A stretch of DNA of 64,000 nt from Paucibacter sp. KCTC 42545 (lineage in GTDB: Bacteria > Pseudomonadota > Gammaproteobacteria > Burkholderiales > Burkholderiaceae_C): positions 4,712,001 to 4,776,000 of the forward strand of contig NZ_CP013692.1 of NCBI RefSeq assembly GCF_001477625.1, given 5' to 3'. Every line of letters starts with the position of its first letter. Position 1 is the stretch's first letter. Position numbers and translations under genes: made by a program. The notes under the pieces were generated by a model that ran no database searches, was not told where the DNA came from, and saw only the letters and a program-made list of their open reading frames with translations. Positions 1 through 8,878 of the stretch are shown here, piece after piece.

Positions 1-94
1 CCAGGGCGATGCTTCGGCGCAAGGCCTCGCCGGCATTGCTGCCTTCAACGATGGGCGCGAGGTCGAGAACGGAAAGGGGGCAGGGATGAGGCAT
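1..94 (-). CDS. LLM-class flavin-dependent oxidoreductase, N-terminal fragment (runs off the left edge)
   Basis: The ATG at 94 opens a frame that stays open to position 1 (31 codons). It reads MPHPCPLSVLDLAPI followed by VEGSNAGEALRRSIAL. The LSVLDLAPI...EALRRS pattern is the usual start of luciferase-like (LLM class) FMN-dependent oxidoreductases, where it forms the first beta strand and helix of the TIM barrel. Only the N-terminus is visible, so substrate and subgroup cannot be judged. The identification rests on about 30 residues. Confidence 0.6.
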   Translation of the reverse strand, partial: MPHPCPLSVLDLAPIVEGSNAGEALRRSIAL

Positions 95-235
95 GGGGCC
101 AGTCTAGTCCGCGCGCTGTTTTTCTGCCGAGCCAAGGTCTTGGCGCCGGAGTAAGTCGGCGTAGGTCAAATTGGCCCGGATTGCCCCTGCTTCACGACCG
201 AGCGTGCGAGCCGAAAAGCTGCGAGGCTAGCGGGA

Positions 236-1597
236 ATGAGTTTTTTGTCCCAAATCTTGTCTTGCTTGCCCGGGCGCAAGCAACCCTTGCCTGCGCCCCA
301 ACCCGGGCGGGGGCAGGCGAGGGTGCCCGTTCAGGTGCAGGCCAAGCCGCTCGCCCCACAGCCTGCCGCGGAGCCGGTCTTGACGGTGGTCGGCGCCCGC
401 CGGCCGCTGGTGTCGGCGCAAGGTCATTTGGCGGGCTTTGAGTTTCAACTCGGCGCGGCTCAGCAGGAGCGCTTGCTGGCGCGTGCCGACGCCAGCACCG
501 GTGCTGCCCATGCCAATGCCTTGCTGGCGGCCATGCGTTTGTGCGTGGCCCAGGGTCAGCGGGCCTTGACCGAATTGCCCTTGGCCTGGTTGGCGCGCAG
601 CGTGGATGCGAATGAACAACCCGGCGCAGTCTTGGCCGGCATGGTCTTGCTGATTCGACCCGGAGCCCCCTTGGCCAGCAGCGAGCAAGCCCTGACCCTG
701 CTGGCGCGCTTGCGTGCCGCCGGTGCCCTGGTGGGCTGGCGCCAACAACATGGCCAGGCTTTGGCTGAGTTGGGCCGACCCGACTTCATCGTGCCCCAAT
801 TGGCTGAGGCCAGCAGCGATGCCGCACGCCGCCAGGCCATCAGCCTGTGCCTGCTGCAAAGCGGTGCCTTGCCCCAGCTGCTGCTGGATTTGCCGGATGT
901 TGATGCACTGGAAGCCTTGCTGAATCAGCCCTCGGTGATGCTGGCCAGCTGCCGCCTGGATGCGGCAGCACCTGCCGGCCCGGCCGCCGATTTGAGTCAT
1001 GCCTTGCCGCCCCAAGCCGCGGCCCTGATGCAGCTGCTGGGCCGCTTGGTGCGCGACGATGATGTGGCCTTGCTGGCTGCCGACATCAAGGCCGACGCGG
1101 CGCTGAGCGTGCGCCTGCTGCAGCATCTCAATAGCGCGGGCGCCAGCCCGGGCCGGGTGCTGGATTCGATCGAACATGCGGTGATGGTGCTTGGCCGCGA
1201 CGCGCTTTACCGCTGGACTTCGCGCCTGCTGGTGCGTTTGGCGCCGCCGCGCCCGGCCGGCCAGGCCTTGCAAGCGCACGCGCTGGCGCGCGCCCGTTTG
1301 CTTGAAGCCTTGGCACGCGCCAGCGGCGAGGCCGAGTCCGGCGCCCTGTATTTGCTGGGCCTGGCCAGCAGCCTGCCGCGCCTCCTGGGTTGCCAGGCCG
1401 CCGCGGCGGTGGCGATGTTGCAGCTGCCGCCATTCGCCAAGCAAGCGATGTTGGAGGGCAGCGGGCCCTGGGCGGCTTATCTGAGCTTGGCGCAAGCTCT
1501 GGATGCTGGCTTGCCGGGCGAACAATTCGACACCTTGGCCGCGCCCTTCGGCGGCACCGAGGCAGTGCAGCTGCTGGCCGCGCAGGCCTGGGAATAG
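236..1597 (+). CDS. EAL-like/HDOD domain signalling protein
   Basis: 453 residues. Residues about 50-240 have the outline of a degenerate EAL domain (RPLV-SAQGHLAGFEF opening and a DFIVPQL strand) but I see no intact EAL or DDFG motif, so c-di-GMP hydrolysis is unlikely. Residues about 255-400 form an HDOD domain, recognisable from PPQAAALMQLLGRL, the LLQHLNSA segment and the SIEHAVMVLGRDAL helix. This architecture matches the YuxH-like EAL-HDOD family, implicated in signalling and motility or biofilm control. It stands alone; the next gene is convergent and starts 12 bp past its stop. Confidence 0.8.
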   Translation: MSFLSQILSCLPGRKQPLPAPQPGRGQARVPVQVQAKPLAPQPAAEPVLTVVGARRPLVSAQGHLAGFEFQLGAAQQERLLARADASTGAAHANALLAAMRLCVAQGQRALTELPLAWLARSVDANEQPGAVLAGMVLLIRPGAPLASSEQALTLLARLRAAGALVGWRQQHGQALAELGRPDFIVPQLAEASSDAARRQAISLCLLQSGALPQLLLDLPDVDALEALLNQPSVMLASCRLDAAAPAGPAADLSHALPPQAAALMQLLGRLVRDDDVALLAADIKADAALSVRLLQHLNSAGASPGRVLDSIEHAVMVLGRDALYRWTSRLLVRLAPPRPAGQALQAHALARARLLEALARASGEAESGALYLLGLASSLPRLLGCQAAAAVAMLQLPPFAKQAMLEGSGPWAAYLSLAQALDAGLPGEQFDTLAAPFGGTEAVQLLAAQAWE

Positions 1598-1608
1598 TCA
1601 GGCCCGGC

Positions 1609-2502
1609 TCAGAGCCTGGCGTCGTAGCTGATATGGTGGCCGGCGCTGCGCTCGGCGCGGATGCTGCTGTACTTGGACAAGGTGGCCGCTGTTTTGCCGG
1701 GTTTGCTGAGCAACCAGTTGAAGTCCAGCTCGCAGCTCTGCACCGGTGATTTATTGGGGGTGCTGCCGCCCAGGCCGAGGCCCACATTGTTCAGCGCCAG
1801 GTCAAGGTCAAGGGTGCTGACCCGCCATGCCGGGCCGCCGCTGGCATTGGCGTCATAACTGCTTGGCACAGCGGTATCGCCCTTGAAGCTGCTACCGTCT
1901 GCGCGTACGCAGCTCAGCGCGGTCTGCAGGCTCAGCGGTGCATCTCCGGCCAAATCCATGCGTACCCACAGAAAGCCGCTTTGCCGCCCGAGGTTGATGG
2001 GGCCGGTGGGGCTCAGGATGCGAAAGGGCGCCGGCATGGTGACGCTGCTGGCATGCGCCTCACCCGCGCGCACGAAGTTGACAACAACGCTGGGTTGGGC
2101 AGAGCCGTAGGCAAAGTCCACCGCATAGTCCATGCGGTATTTGTCGATATTGCGTAGCTCGCTTTGTTGGCCGCCCAGGCTGGCCGTCAGGGTGTCGCCC
2201 TTGGTGGGGCGCACGACGGTCAGCAAATTAGCAGTCTTGCCCAGGCGCGCCGCCACATGCACTTGGCCACCCGACGATTGCGTCACCACGTATTTGGGGC
2301 TGATGTCGCCGACCACGACGGTGTCGGACTCGGTGCAGTTGTAGAGCACGCACAGCGAGGCCTCGGTCGTGTCGTTGACGAAATGGTCGATCTCACCACT
2401 GCCGCCCCCGCAGGCGCTCAGCGTCAGTAGCAAGCCCAGGGCGGCGAGCCCGCGCCGTGGCAGGGGGATCATGGCGTGACGATGACTCATATCGCTGTTC
2501 AT
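1609..2502 (-). CDS. Hypothetical lipoprotein
   Basis: 297 residues with a type II signal peptide: a positive n-region (PRRG), a hydrophobic stretch and a lipobox LSAC followed by Gly-rich sequence, predicting a lipid-anchored periplasmic protein. The mature part has no motif I recognise. It contains Cys pairs (SLCVLYNC) and a beta-rich composition. Alternative in-frame starts exist at Met5 and Met11, the latter giving a more typical signal peptide; no ribosome binding site settles it. It is convergent with the EAL/HDOD gene and divergent from the peroxiredoxin. Confidence 0.65.
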   Translation of the reverse strand: MNSDMSHRHAMIPLPRRGLAALGLLLTLSACGGGSGEIDHFVNDTTEASLCVLYNCTESDTVVVGDISPKYVVTQSSGGQVHVAARLGKTANLLTVVRPTKGDTLTASLGGQQSELRNIDKYRMDYAVDFAYGSAQPSVVVNFVRAGEAHASSVTMPAPFRILSPTGPINLGRQSGFLWVRMDLAGDAPLSLQTALSCVRADGSSFKGDTAVPSSYDANASGGPAWRVSTLDLDLALNNVGLGLGGSTPNKSPVQSCELDFNWLLSKPGKTAATLSKYSSIRAERSAGHHISYDARL

Positions 2503-2775
2503 TTGGGTGGCTGATGGGACGGCGATTGTGGGTTGCCGCCTGTGCTGCGGCGGGTGTCAAAAGTCATGGCGGCAGCCGAGTTGGCAGCATTCACCTGTCA
2601 CGGCTGGGTCATGCCGGCGTGGCGGTGCTGGGCTTGGCCTGGGCTTCATGCCCGCTTGTCCGATGGGCCGGCCCGGTTATCCGCGCTGGGCATGAGCAAG
2701 AGCGTGGTGAAACAGGCATCATCGGGCTGTCAATCAGTCAAACTTCTTCCTCTAGTTAAACAGGCGGTCCAGCTC

Positions 2776-3324
2776 ATGCAATTCAAACAACTCTCCAGCC
2801 TCGCCCTGTGCGGCCTCATGCTGATCAGCCCCTTGGCCCAGGCCGCTTTGGCCGTGGGTGCGCCGGCGCCTGACTTTGCGGCCGAGGCGGCGGTGGGCGG
2901 CAAGCCCTTCCAGTTCAAGCTGGCGGCTGCCCTGAAGGAAGGGCCGGTGGTGCTGTACTTCTACCCCAAGGCCTTCACCAGCGGCTGCACCATCGAAGCC
3001 CACCAGTTCGCCGAGGCGACCGATCAATTCAAGAACCTGGGCGCCACCGTCATCGGTATCTCCAACGATGACATCGAAACGCTGAAGAAGTTCTCCATCG
3101 AGGCCTGCCGCAGCAAGTTCGCTGTGGCCGCCGATGCCGGTGCCAAGGTGATGAAGAGTTATGACGCCGCACTGACCTTGGTGCCCGGCATGGCCGACCG
3201 CATCTCTTACTTGATCAGCAGCGATGGCAAGATCGCTGCGGTCTATGCCAGCCTGAGCGCCGACGGCCACGTCGAGCAAATGCTCAAGGCCGCCGCCAAA
3301 CTCAAGGCCGCCTCCAAGCCATGA
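2776..3324 (+). CDS. Exported peroxiredoxin (AhpC/TSA, PrxQ/BCP-like)
   Basis: The ATG at 2776 is chosen because it places an Sec-type signal peptide (LCGLMLISPLAQA) at the N-terminus; the frame is open further upstream but that part looks non-coding. The mature protein has the thioredoxin-fold signature VVLYFYPKAFTSGCTIEAHQF, cut here as FYPKAFTSGCT (peroxidatic Cys) and EAHQF. The resolving Cys usual in PrxQ five residues later (EAC) is replaced by His; another Cys lies at SIEACRSKF. A 1-Cys or atypical 2-Cys mechanism in the periplasm is inferred. It overlaps the amidase gene by 4 bp, so they are probably co-translated. Confidence 0.85.
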   Translation: MQFKQLSSLALCGLMLISPLAQAALAVGAPAPDFAAEAAVGGKPFQFKLAAALKEGPVVLYFYPKAFTSGCTIEAHQFAEATDQFKNLGATVIGISNDDIETLKKFSIEACRSKFAVAADAGAKVMKSYDAALTLVPGMADRISYLISSDGKIAAVYASLSADGHVEQMLKAAAKLKAASKP

Positions 3325-4706
3325 CGGGTGAGCCGCTGCAGGGCTGGAGCGCGACTCAGCTGCTGGCGGCCTACCAGGCCCGGCAGCTCTCGCCGGTGGA
3401 GGTGCTGGACGCGGTGCTGCGGCATATCGAAGCCTGCGAGCCGCAGCTGCACGCGCTCTATGCGTTTGACCCGGAGTCAGCCCGGCAGCAAGCCCGCGCT
3501 TCGGAAGCGCGTTGGCTCAAGGGTCAGGCCTTGCCTCTGGACGGCCTGCCGCTGACCCTGAAGGAAAACATCGCCACCCGCGGCACGCCGCTGCCGCTTG
3601 GCACGGCAGCGACCGAGCTGATCCCGGCGACTGAGGACGCACCGCCCGCCGCCCGCTTGCGCGAAGCCGGCGCGGTGCTGATGGCCAAGACCACCATGCC
3701 GGACTACGGCATGCTCAGCTCGGGCCTGTCCAGCTTTCATCCGCTCAGCCGCAACCCCTGGGATCTGAGCAAGAACCCGGGCGGCAGCAGCGCCGGTGCG
3801 GCGGCCGCAGCGGCAGCCGGCTACGGGCCTTTGCATGTGGGAACCGATATCGGCGGTTCGCTGCGCCTGCCCGCCGGCTGGTGCGGCATCTTCACGCTCA
3901 AGCCCAGTGGCGGGCGCATTCCCATCAAGCCGGCCTACGCCGGCCGGGTGGCCGGGCCCATGACCCGCACGGTGGCCGATGCCGCGCTGATGATGCGCGA
4001 ACTCAGCCGCCCAGACTGGCGCGATGCCAGCAGCCTGCCGCCACAAGCGCTGGACTGGCAGATCCGCCCCGCTGCACTCAAGGGCCTGAAGCTAGGGCTG
4101 ATGCTTGATGCGGGCTGGGGCATGGCCGTCGATCCCGAGGTGGCCGCTGCCGTGCAAGACGCGGCGCAGCGCTTTGCCGCAGCTGGAGCGCAGGTGGAGC
4201 CGCTGGCCGGCTTCAGCACGCGCACCATGATTGAGGGCCTGGACAAGTTCTGGCGCATGCGTTCCTGGCTGGACTTTTGCAAGCTCCCGGCCGAGCGTCA
4301 GGCCCTGGTGTTGCCCTATATCCGCGCCTGGGTGGAGACGGCGGCGGGCTTGTCCGCTGCCGAACTGTTCGAGGGCTATAGCCAGATGGCGGCGTTCCGC
4401 GAAGCGGCGGTGGCGGCCTGTGAGCCCTTTGACTATGTGCTCTCGCCGGTCAGCCCGGTGCCAGCATTCGCGGCCGAATGGGCCAGCCCGCTGAACGACC
4501 CGGCAAGGCCGTTTGAGCACATCGCCTTCACCTTGCCTTTCAATATGAGCGAGCAACCCGCCGCCAGCATCAACTGCGGCTACACGGCGGCGGGCCTGCC
4601 GATCGGCTTACAAATCATCGGCAAGCGCTTTGACGATGTGGGTGTGCTGAGCCTGGCCGCTGCATTTGAGCAGCTGCGCGCGCCGCAGCGGGCCTGGCCT
4701 CTTTGA
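3321..4706 (+). CDS. Amidase (amidase signature family)
   Basis: 461 residues covering the full amidase-signature fold. The catalytic Lys-cisSer-Ser triad is visible: Lys in PLTLKENIA, the bridging Ser in NPGGSSAGAAAA and the nucleophile in GTDIGGSLRLPA. Closest in layout to 6-aminohexanoate-cyclic-dimer hydrolase/indoleacetamide-type amidases; the substrate cannot be read from the sequence. There is no GatB-like neighbour, so a role as the tRNA amidotransferase subunit is unlikely. The start codon lies inside the ATGA overlap with the upstream peroxiredoxin. Confidence 0.85.
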   Translation: MTGEPLQGWSATQLLAAYQARQLSPVEVLDAVLRHIEACEPQLHALYAFDPESARQQARASEARWLKGQALPLDGLPLTLKENIATRGTPLPLGTAATELIPATEDAPPAARLREAGAVLMAKTTMPDYGMLSSGLSSFHPLSRNPWDLSKNPGGSSAGAAAAAAAGYGPLHVGTDIGGSLRLPAGWCGIFTLKPSGGRIPIKPAYAGRVAGPMTRTVADAALMMRELSRPDWRDASSLPPQALDWQIRPAALKGLKLGLMLDAGWGMAVDPEVAAAVQDAAQRFAAAGAQVEPLAGFSTRTMIEGLDKFWRMRSWLDFCKLPAERQALVLPYIRAWVETAAGLSAAELFEGYSQMAAFREAAVAACEPFDYVLSPVSPVPAFAAEWASPLNDPARPFEHIAFTLPFNMSEQPAASINCGYTAAGLPIGLQIIGKRFDDVGVLSLAAAFEQLRAPQRAWPL

Positions 4707-4928
4707 TCCCCTTTCAGCCCCTCTGAACCCCTGAAGCAAGCGCCGGCAGCCTGGCGCACCGGGTCATCCCGCTTGGGTATTTGTCACCTCTATCCGTGAC
4801 ACTGCGCGGTGCCAAGGCGCGCTGACAATGCGCGCTGCTTTGGCCGCTTAGCTGCCAGGACGACGGCGCCACCCGGAGGGACGGACCGTCGCGTCAATCA
4901 TTCCATTCACACGATTGAGGGGTTCAGG
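4707..4928. other. Intergenic region upstream of aqpZ
   Basis: No gene is recognised here. A frame continuous with aqpZ is open from 4809 but has no coding character. I see no convincing terminator after the amidase and no clear promoter hexamers. GAGGGG at 4918-4923, 5 bp before the aqpZ ATG, can serve as its ribosome binding site. Confidence 0.5.
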
Positions 4929-5621
4929 ATGAATAAATACGGTGCAGAGTTTCTGGGCACTTTCTGGCTGGTGCTGGGCGGCTGCGGCAGCGCGGTCTTG
5001 GCGGCAGTGTTCCCAGGCGCACTGGGCATTGGCTTTCATGGCGTGGCCCTGGCCTTCGGCCTGACGGTGTTGACCATGGCCTTCGCCGTCGGTCATATCT
5101 CGGGCGGCCACTTCAACCCGGCCGTGTCGATTGGCCTGTGGGCCGGTGGCCGCTTCCCGGCTGCGCAGTTGCTGCCTTACATTGCCGCACAGGTGCTGGG
5201 TGGCTTGGCTGCCGGTGGCGTTCTGTATTTGATCGTCAGCGGCCGTGCTGATTTCAGCAGAATCGGCGACTTCGCATCCAACGGCTTCGGCGAGCATTCG
5301 CCCGGTAAGTACTCGCTGCAAGCGGCCCTGATCACCGAGGTGGTGATGACCGCCTTCTTCCTGCTGATCATCATGGGCGCCACCGACAAACGCGCCCCGG
5401 CCGGCTTTGCGCCCATCGCCATCGGCCTGGCCTTGACCCTGATTCACCTGATCAGCATCCCCGTCACCAACACCTCGGTCAACCCGGCGCGCAGCACTGG
5501 CGTGGCGATCTATGTGGGCGGCTGGGCCGTGGAGCAACTGTGGTTGTTCTGGGTGGCGCCCATCATCGGTGCCGTCATCGGCGCGCTGGGCTACCGCATG
5601 GTGGCTGGCGAGCAGCGCTGA
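4929..5621 (+). CDS. aqpZ: Aquaporin Z
   Basis: 230 residues, the normal AqpZ length, with six membrane segments and two half-helix loops. Both NPA boxes are intact: HFNPAVSIG and SVNPARSTG. The Arg after the second NPA and the short loops match the orthodox water-selective bacterial subfamily rather than glycerol facilitators. Start chosen at [15 protein letters not shown], which aligns with AqpZ N-termini and has an upstream GAGGGG. It mediates osmotic water flux through the inner membrane. A strong terminator follows, so it is probably monocistronic. Confidence 0.95.
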   Translation: MNKYGAEFLGTFWLVLGGCGSAVLAAVFPGALGIGFHGVALAFGLTVLTMAFAVGHISGGHFNPAVSIGLWAGGRFPAAQLLPYIAAQVLGGLAAGGVLYLIVSGRADFSRIGDFASNGFGEHSPGKYSLQAALITEVVMTAFFLLIIMGATDKRAPAGFAPIAIGLALTLIHLISIPVTNTSVNPARSTGVAIYVGGWAVEQLWLFWVAPIIGAVIGALGYRMVAGEQR

Positions 5622-5647
5622 ACTCAGCGCTGAGTCTCAAGCCAATG

Positions 5648-5675
5648 AAAGCCGGCCTCAGGGTCGGCTTTTTTT
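5648..5675 (+). terminator. Rho-independent terminator of aqpZ
   Basis: Stem AAAGCCG (5648-5654) pairs with CGGCTTT (5665-5671) across a short loop that adds further G-C pairs, followed by a run of T. It sits 27 bp past the aqpZ stop codon. Confidence 0.85.
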
Positions 5676-5729
5676 CGTTTAGGCGCCAGATACGGGTGTT
5701 AGATTGGGCATCCGCCAAGAAAGCCGACC

Positions 5730-6317
5730 ATGTTCTTTGATCTGTTCGACACCCTCAATCTCTATCTTCTGCCCCTGCTGATCGTGGTGCCCCTGGCCGT
5801 GGTGGTCTGGTTCATCAGCGCCCGGCGCGGCGAGGAAACGCGTGCCTTCAAGGCCACGCAGGCGGCCAACACCACCCAGATGCCCGAGCTGGAAGCGGCG
5901 CCTGTTCCGCCAGCGCCTCCGGCGCCCGAACCAGTACCTGCTGCGCCTGCCAAGCTGCTGCTGGTGGATGACTCGGCCGTGGCCCGGGCCAAGCTGGGCA
6001 AGCTGTTCCAGGGCGCGGGCTATGAGGTCACGCTGGCACGCGATGGCGTCGAGGCGCTGGAACGTCTGGCCGAGCAGCGCTTTGCGGTGCTGATCACCGA
6101 TTTGGAAATGCCCAATAAGGATGGCTTTGAGCTGATCGCTGCCGTGCAGGGCAGCATGGAGACCGAGGACATGCCGGTCATTGCCATCACCGGCCATGAC
6201 GAGATGCAGGCCCGGGTGCATCAGGTGCAAGGGCTTTACGGCATCTTCAAAAAGCCCTGGAACGATCGCGAGCTGCTCAAGCGCGTTGAGACCCTGGCCA
6301 GCTTGCGCAAGGCCTGA
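5730..6317 (+). CDS. Membrane-anchored single-domain response regulator
   Basis: 195 residues. Residues about 5-28 form one transmembrane helix (LYLLPLLIVVPLAVVVWF), followed by a Pro/Ala-rich linker and a C-terminal receiver domain from about residue 70. The receiver has the acidic pair in LLLVDDSAVAR, the phospho-acceptor Asp in VLITDLEMPNKDG, the conserved Thr in VIAITGHD and the Lys in IFKKPWND. There is no output domain. A membrane-tethered REC is unusual; it may act as a phosphate sink or localised adaptor (inference). No kinase is adjacent. Confidence 0.85.
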   Translation: MFFDLFDTLNLYLLPLLIVVPLAVVVWFISARRGEETRAFKATQAANTTQMPELEAAPVPPAPPAPEPVPAAPAKLLLVDDSAVARAKLGKLFQGAGYEVTLARDGVEALERLAEQRFAVLITDLEMPNKDGFELIAAVQGSMETEDMPVIAITGHDEMQARVHQVQGLYGIFKKPWNDRELLKRVETLASLRKA

Positions 6318-6410
6318 CCCCCATCTCCTGCGGCGCCGGGTAAGCCCATGGCTTGAACCGGCCCAGGCTGTGCTGCAATCAGGCTTGTTCTGATTGCAGC
6401 GTGCGCCGCC

Positions 6411-8840
6411 ATGAAATCCTTCTTGCTGAAAAAAGTCCTGCCCGGCCTGCTGGTCCTCTTGCTGCTGGGCGCCGCCGTGTTGGCCTGGCATGTGCGCAGC
6501 AAGCAGCCGCAGCGCAGTGGTGAGTTGGCCCTGGCTGGCTTGAGTGCCGCTGTCACGGTGCGTTATGACGAGTTCGGTGTGCCGCATATCAGCGCCGGCA
6601 ATGAGGCCGATATGTATCGCGCTCTGGGCTATGTCCATGCGCAAGACCGCCTGTTCCAGATGGAAATGCTGCGCCGCCTCTCGCGCGGTGAGCTGGCCGA
6701 AATCCTCGGCCCCAAGCTACTGGACACCGACCGCCTGTTCCGCACCCTGGGCATCCGCGCCCATGCAGATGCCTATGTAGCGAAAGAGTTCGCCCAGGTC
6801 GACACTCCGGCCAAGCAAGCGCTGGTGGCCTATCTGGACGGCGTCAACCAATTCCAGGCTCAGAGCCCCGCGCCCCTGGAGTTTGAGATTCTGGGCATCC
6901 CCAAGCGCCCCTTCACCCCGGCCGACACCGTCAGCATCGCCGGTTATCTGGCTTACAGCTTTGCGGCCGCCTTCCGTACCGAGCCGGTGCTGAGCCAGGT
7001 GCGCGATCAGCTGGGGCCGCAATACCTGGCCCTGTTTGACCTGGCTTGGCGGCCCGACGGCGTGCTGCGCCAGCAGCTGCGCCCCGGCGATATGCAAGAC
7101 CTGAACCGCCTGGCCTTGCTGAGCCACACAGCGCTGGAGCAATCCGGCCTGCCGGTGTTCGAAGGCAGCAATGCCTGGGCCGTGGCCGGGGCGCGCAGCG
7201 CCAGCGGCAAGCCGCTATTGGCGGGCGACCCACACATCCAGTTCGCCGTGCCGGCGGTTTGGTACGAGGCCCATCTGCAAGCGCCGGGCTTTGAGTTGTA
7301 CGGCCACTTCCAGGCCCTCAACCCCATGGCTTTGCTGGGGCATAACGAGAAATTTGGCTGGAGCATCACCATGTTCCAGAACGACGATCTGGATCTGGTG
7401 GCCGAGCGCGTCAACCCGGCCAATGCCAATGAGGTCTGGCACCAGGGCCGCTGGGTGGCGCTGCAAAGCCGGGTCGAAAGCATTGCGGTGAAGGGCCAGC
7501 CCGCCGTGGCATTGACCCTGCGGCGCTCGCCGCATGGCCCTATCGTCAGTGACATCGTGCCTGGCAAGAAGGATGGAGAAGGCAGCACGCCAATCGCCAT
7601 GTGGTGGGCTTTGCTGGAAACCGAGAACCCGGTGCTGCAGGCTTTTTACGAACTCAACCGCGCCGACACCCTGGCGGCTGGCCGCGCGGCGGCCGAGAAG
7701 ATCCACGCCCCGGGCCTGAACGTGGTGTGGGCCAATGCCGCGGGTGACATCGCCTGGTGGGCCGCGGCCCGCCTGCCGATCCGCCCGGAGGGCGTGAACC
7801 CCAGCTTCATCCTCGATGCCGGCAAGGGCGAGGCCGAGAAGCTGGGCTGGCGCCCCTTCGCCCAGAACCCGCAGGAAGAAAACCCGGCGCGTGGCTATGT
7901 GATGTCGGCCAACCACCAGCCGGCGGGCAGTGTGCCGGTGCCGGGCTATTACAACTTGTGGGACCGCGCCGAGCGCCTGGATTCACTCTTGCGCGAGCCC
8001 AGCATCCGTTGGAACAGTGCCAACACGCGCGCCTTGCAGCTCGATGTGGAGTCGGGCTACAGCGCCCGCGTGCTGCGGCCGGCCTTGCCCTTGCTGCGTG
8101 ACGCAGCGCAGGGCGAGGAAGAGAAAGCCTTGGTCGAAGAACTGGCGGCCTGGGACGGCAAGTTCAGCCTGCCGCAGCGCGCGCCGGTGCTGTTCCAACA
8201 GTTTGTGTGGGAGCTGGCGCGCGCGGCGTTGGCCGATGAACTGGGCGAAGCTGCCTTTGACAATCTGCGCCGCAGCCGCTTGCTGGCGCCTGCGCTGCCG
8301 CGCCTGCTGGCCGACCCGCAGTCCCCCTGGTGGGACAAGCGCGGCACGCCCGCCATGGAGAGCGAGGCAGAAATCGTCAAGGAAGCCTGGGTCGCCACCT
8401 TGGCCCATCTGCGCAGCGGCTTGGGCGCGGATGCCAAGCGCTGGACCTGGGGCGGGGCGCACACGCTCACGCATGAACACCCCTTGGGCAAGCAGGCGCC
8501 GCTGGACAAGATCTTCAATGTCGGCCCTTGGGCCGTGCCCGGTGGCTACGAGCTGCCTAACAATATGACGGCGCGTTGGGACGATGCGCCCTGGAAGGTG
8601 GTGAGTGGCCCCTCCACCCGCCGCATCATCGACTTCGCGCAAGCGGGCAAAAGCCAGGGCATCAACCCGGTGGGGCAGAGCGGTGTGTGGGGCGATGCGC
8701 ATTACGACGATCAAACCAAGCTGCATGCAGCGGGCCGCTACCGGCCGCAGCATTTGCTGGAGGAGGATGTGCAGACCCATAGCCGCAGCACCCTGGTTTT
8801 CAAGCCCAAACTCGGCGTTCAGCCTGTTCAACAGCCCTGA
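6411..8840 (+). CDS. Penicillin acylase family protein (Ntn hydrolase)
   Basis: 809 residues, typical for penicillin G acylase/AHL acylase precursors. An N-terminal signal-anchor (residues 8-27) targets the chain to the periplasm. The alpha-chain motif VTVRYDEFGVPHI precedes the spacer; the autocatalytic cleavage site is Gly252-Ser253 in VFEGSNAWAV, which makes Ser253 the new N-terminal nucleophile of the beta chain. Asn and Arg residues expected in the oxyanion hole region are plausible (GHNEKFGWSITMF). Substrate may be an acylated lactone, a beta-lactam side chain or another amide. The next gene starts 38 bp downstream and may be cotranscribed. Confidence 0.9.
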   Translation: MKSFLLKKVLPGLLVLLLLGAAVLAWHVRSKQPQRSGELALAGLSAAVTVRYDEFGVPHISAGNEADMYRALGYVHAQDRLFQMEMLRRLSRGELAEILGPKLLDTDRLFRTLGIRAHADAYVAKEFAQVDTPAKQALVAYLDGVNQFQAQSPAPLEFEILGIPKRPFTPADTVSIAGYLAYSFAAAFRTEPVLSQVRDQLGPQYLALFDLAWRPDGVLRQQLRPGDMQDLNRLALLSHTALEQSGLPVFEGSNAWAVAGARSASGKPLLAGDPHIQFAVPAVWYEAHLQAPGFELYGHFQALNPMALLGHNEKFGWSITMFQNDDLDLVAERVNPANANEVWHQGRWVALQSRVESIAVKGQPAVALTLRRSPHGPIVSDIVPGKKDGEGSTPIAMWWALLETENPVLQAFYELNRADTLAAGRAAAEKIHAPGLNVVWANAAGDIAWWAAARLPIRPEGVNPSFILDAGKGEAEKLGWRPFAQNPQEENPARGYVMSANHQPAGSVPVPGYYNLWDRAERLDSLLREPSIRWNSANTRALQLDVESGYSARVLRPALPLLRDAAQGEEEKALVEELAAWDGKFSLPQRAPVLFQQFVWELARAALADELGEAAFDNLRRSRLLAPALPRLLADPQSPWWDKRGTPAMESEAEIVKEAWVATLAHLRSGLGADAKRWTWGGAHTLTHEHPLGKQAPLDKIFNVGPWAVPGGYELPNNMTARWDDAPWKVVSGPSTRRIIDFAQAGKSQGINPVGQSGVWGDAHYDDQTKLHAAGRYRPQHLLEEDVQTHSRSTLVFKPKLGVQPVQQP

Positions 8841-8878
8841 CAGCGCGCTTGTCGATTGAACTCAGCAGTACGACCATC

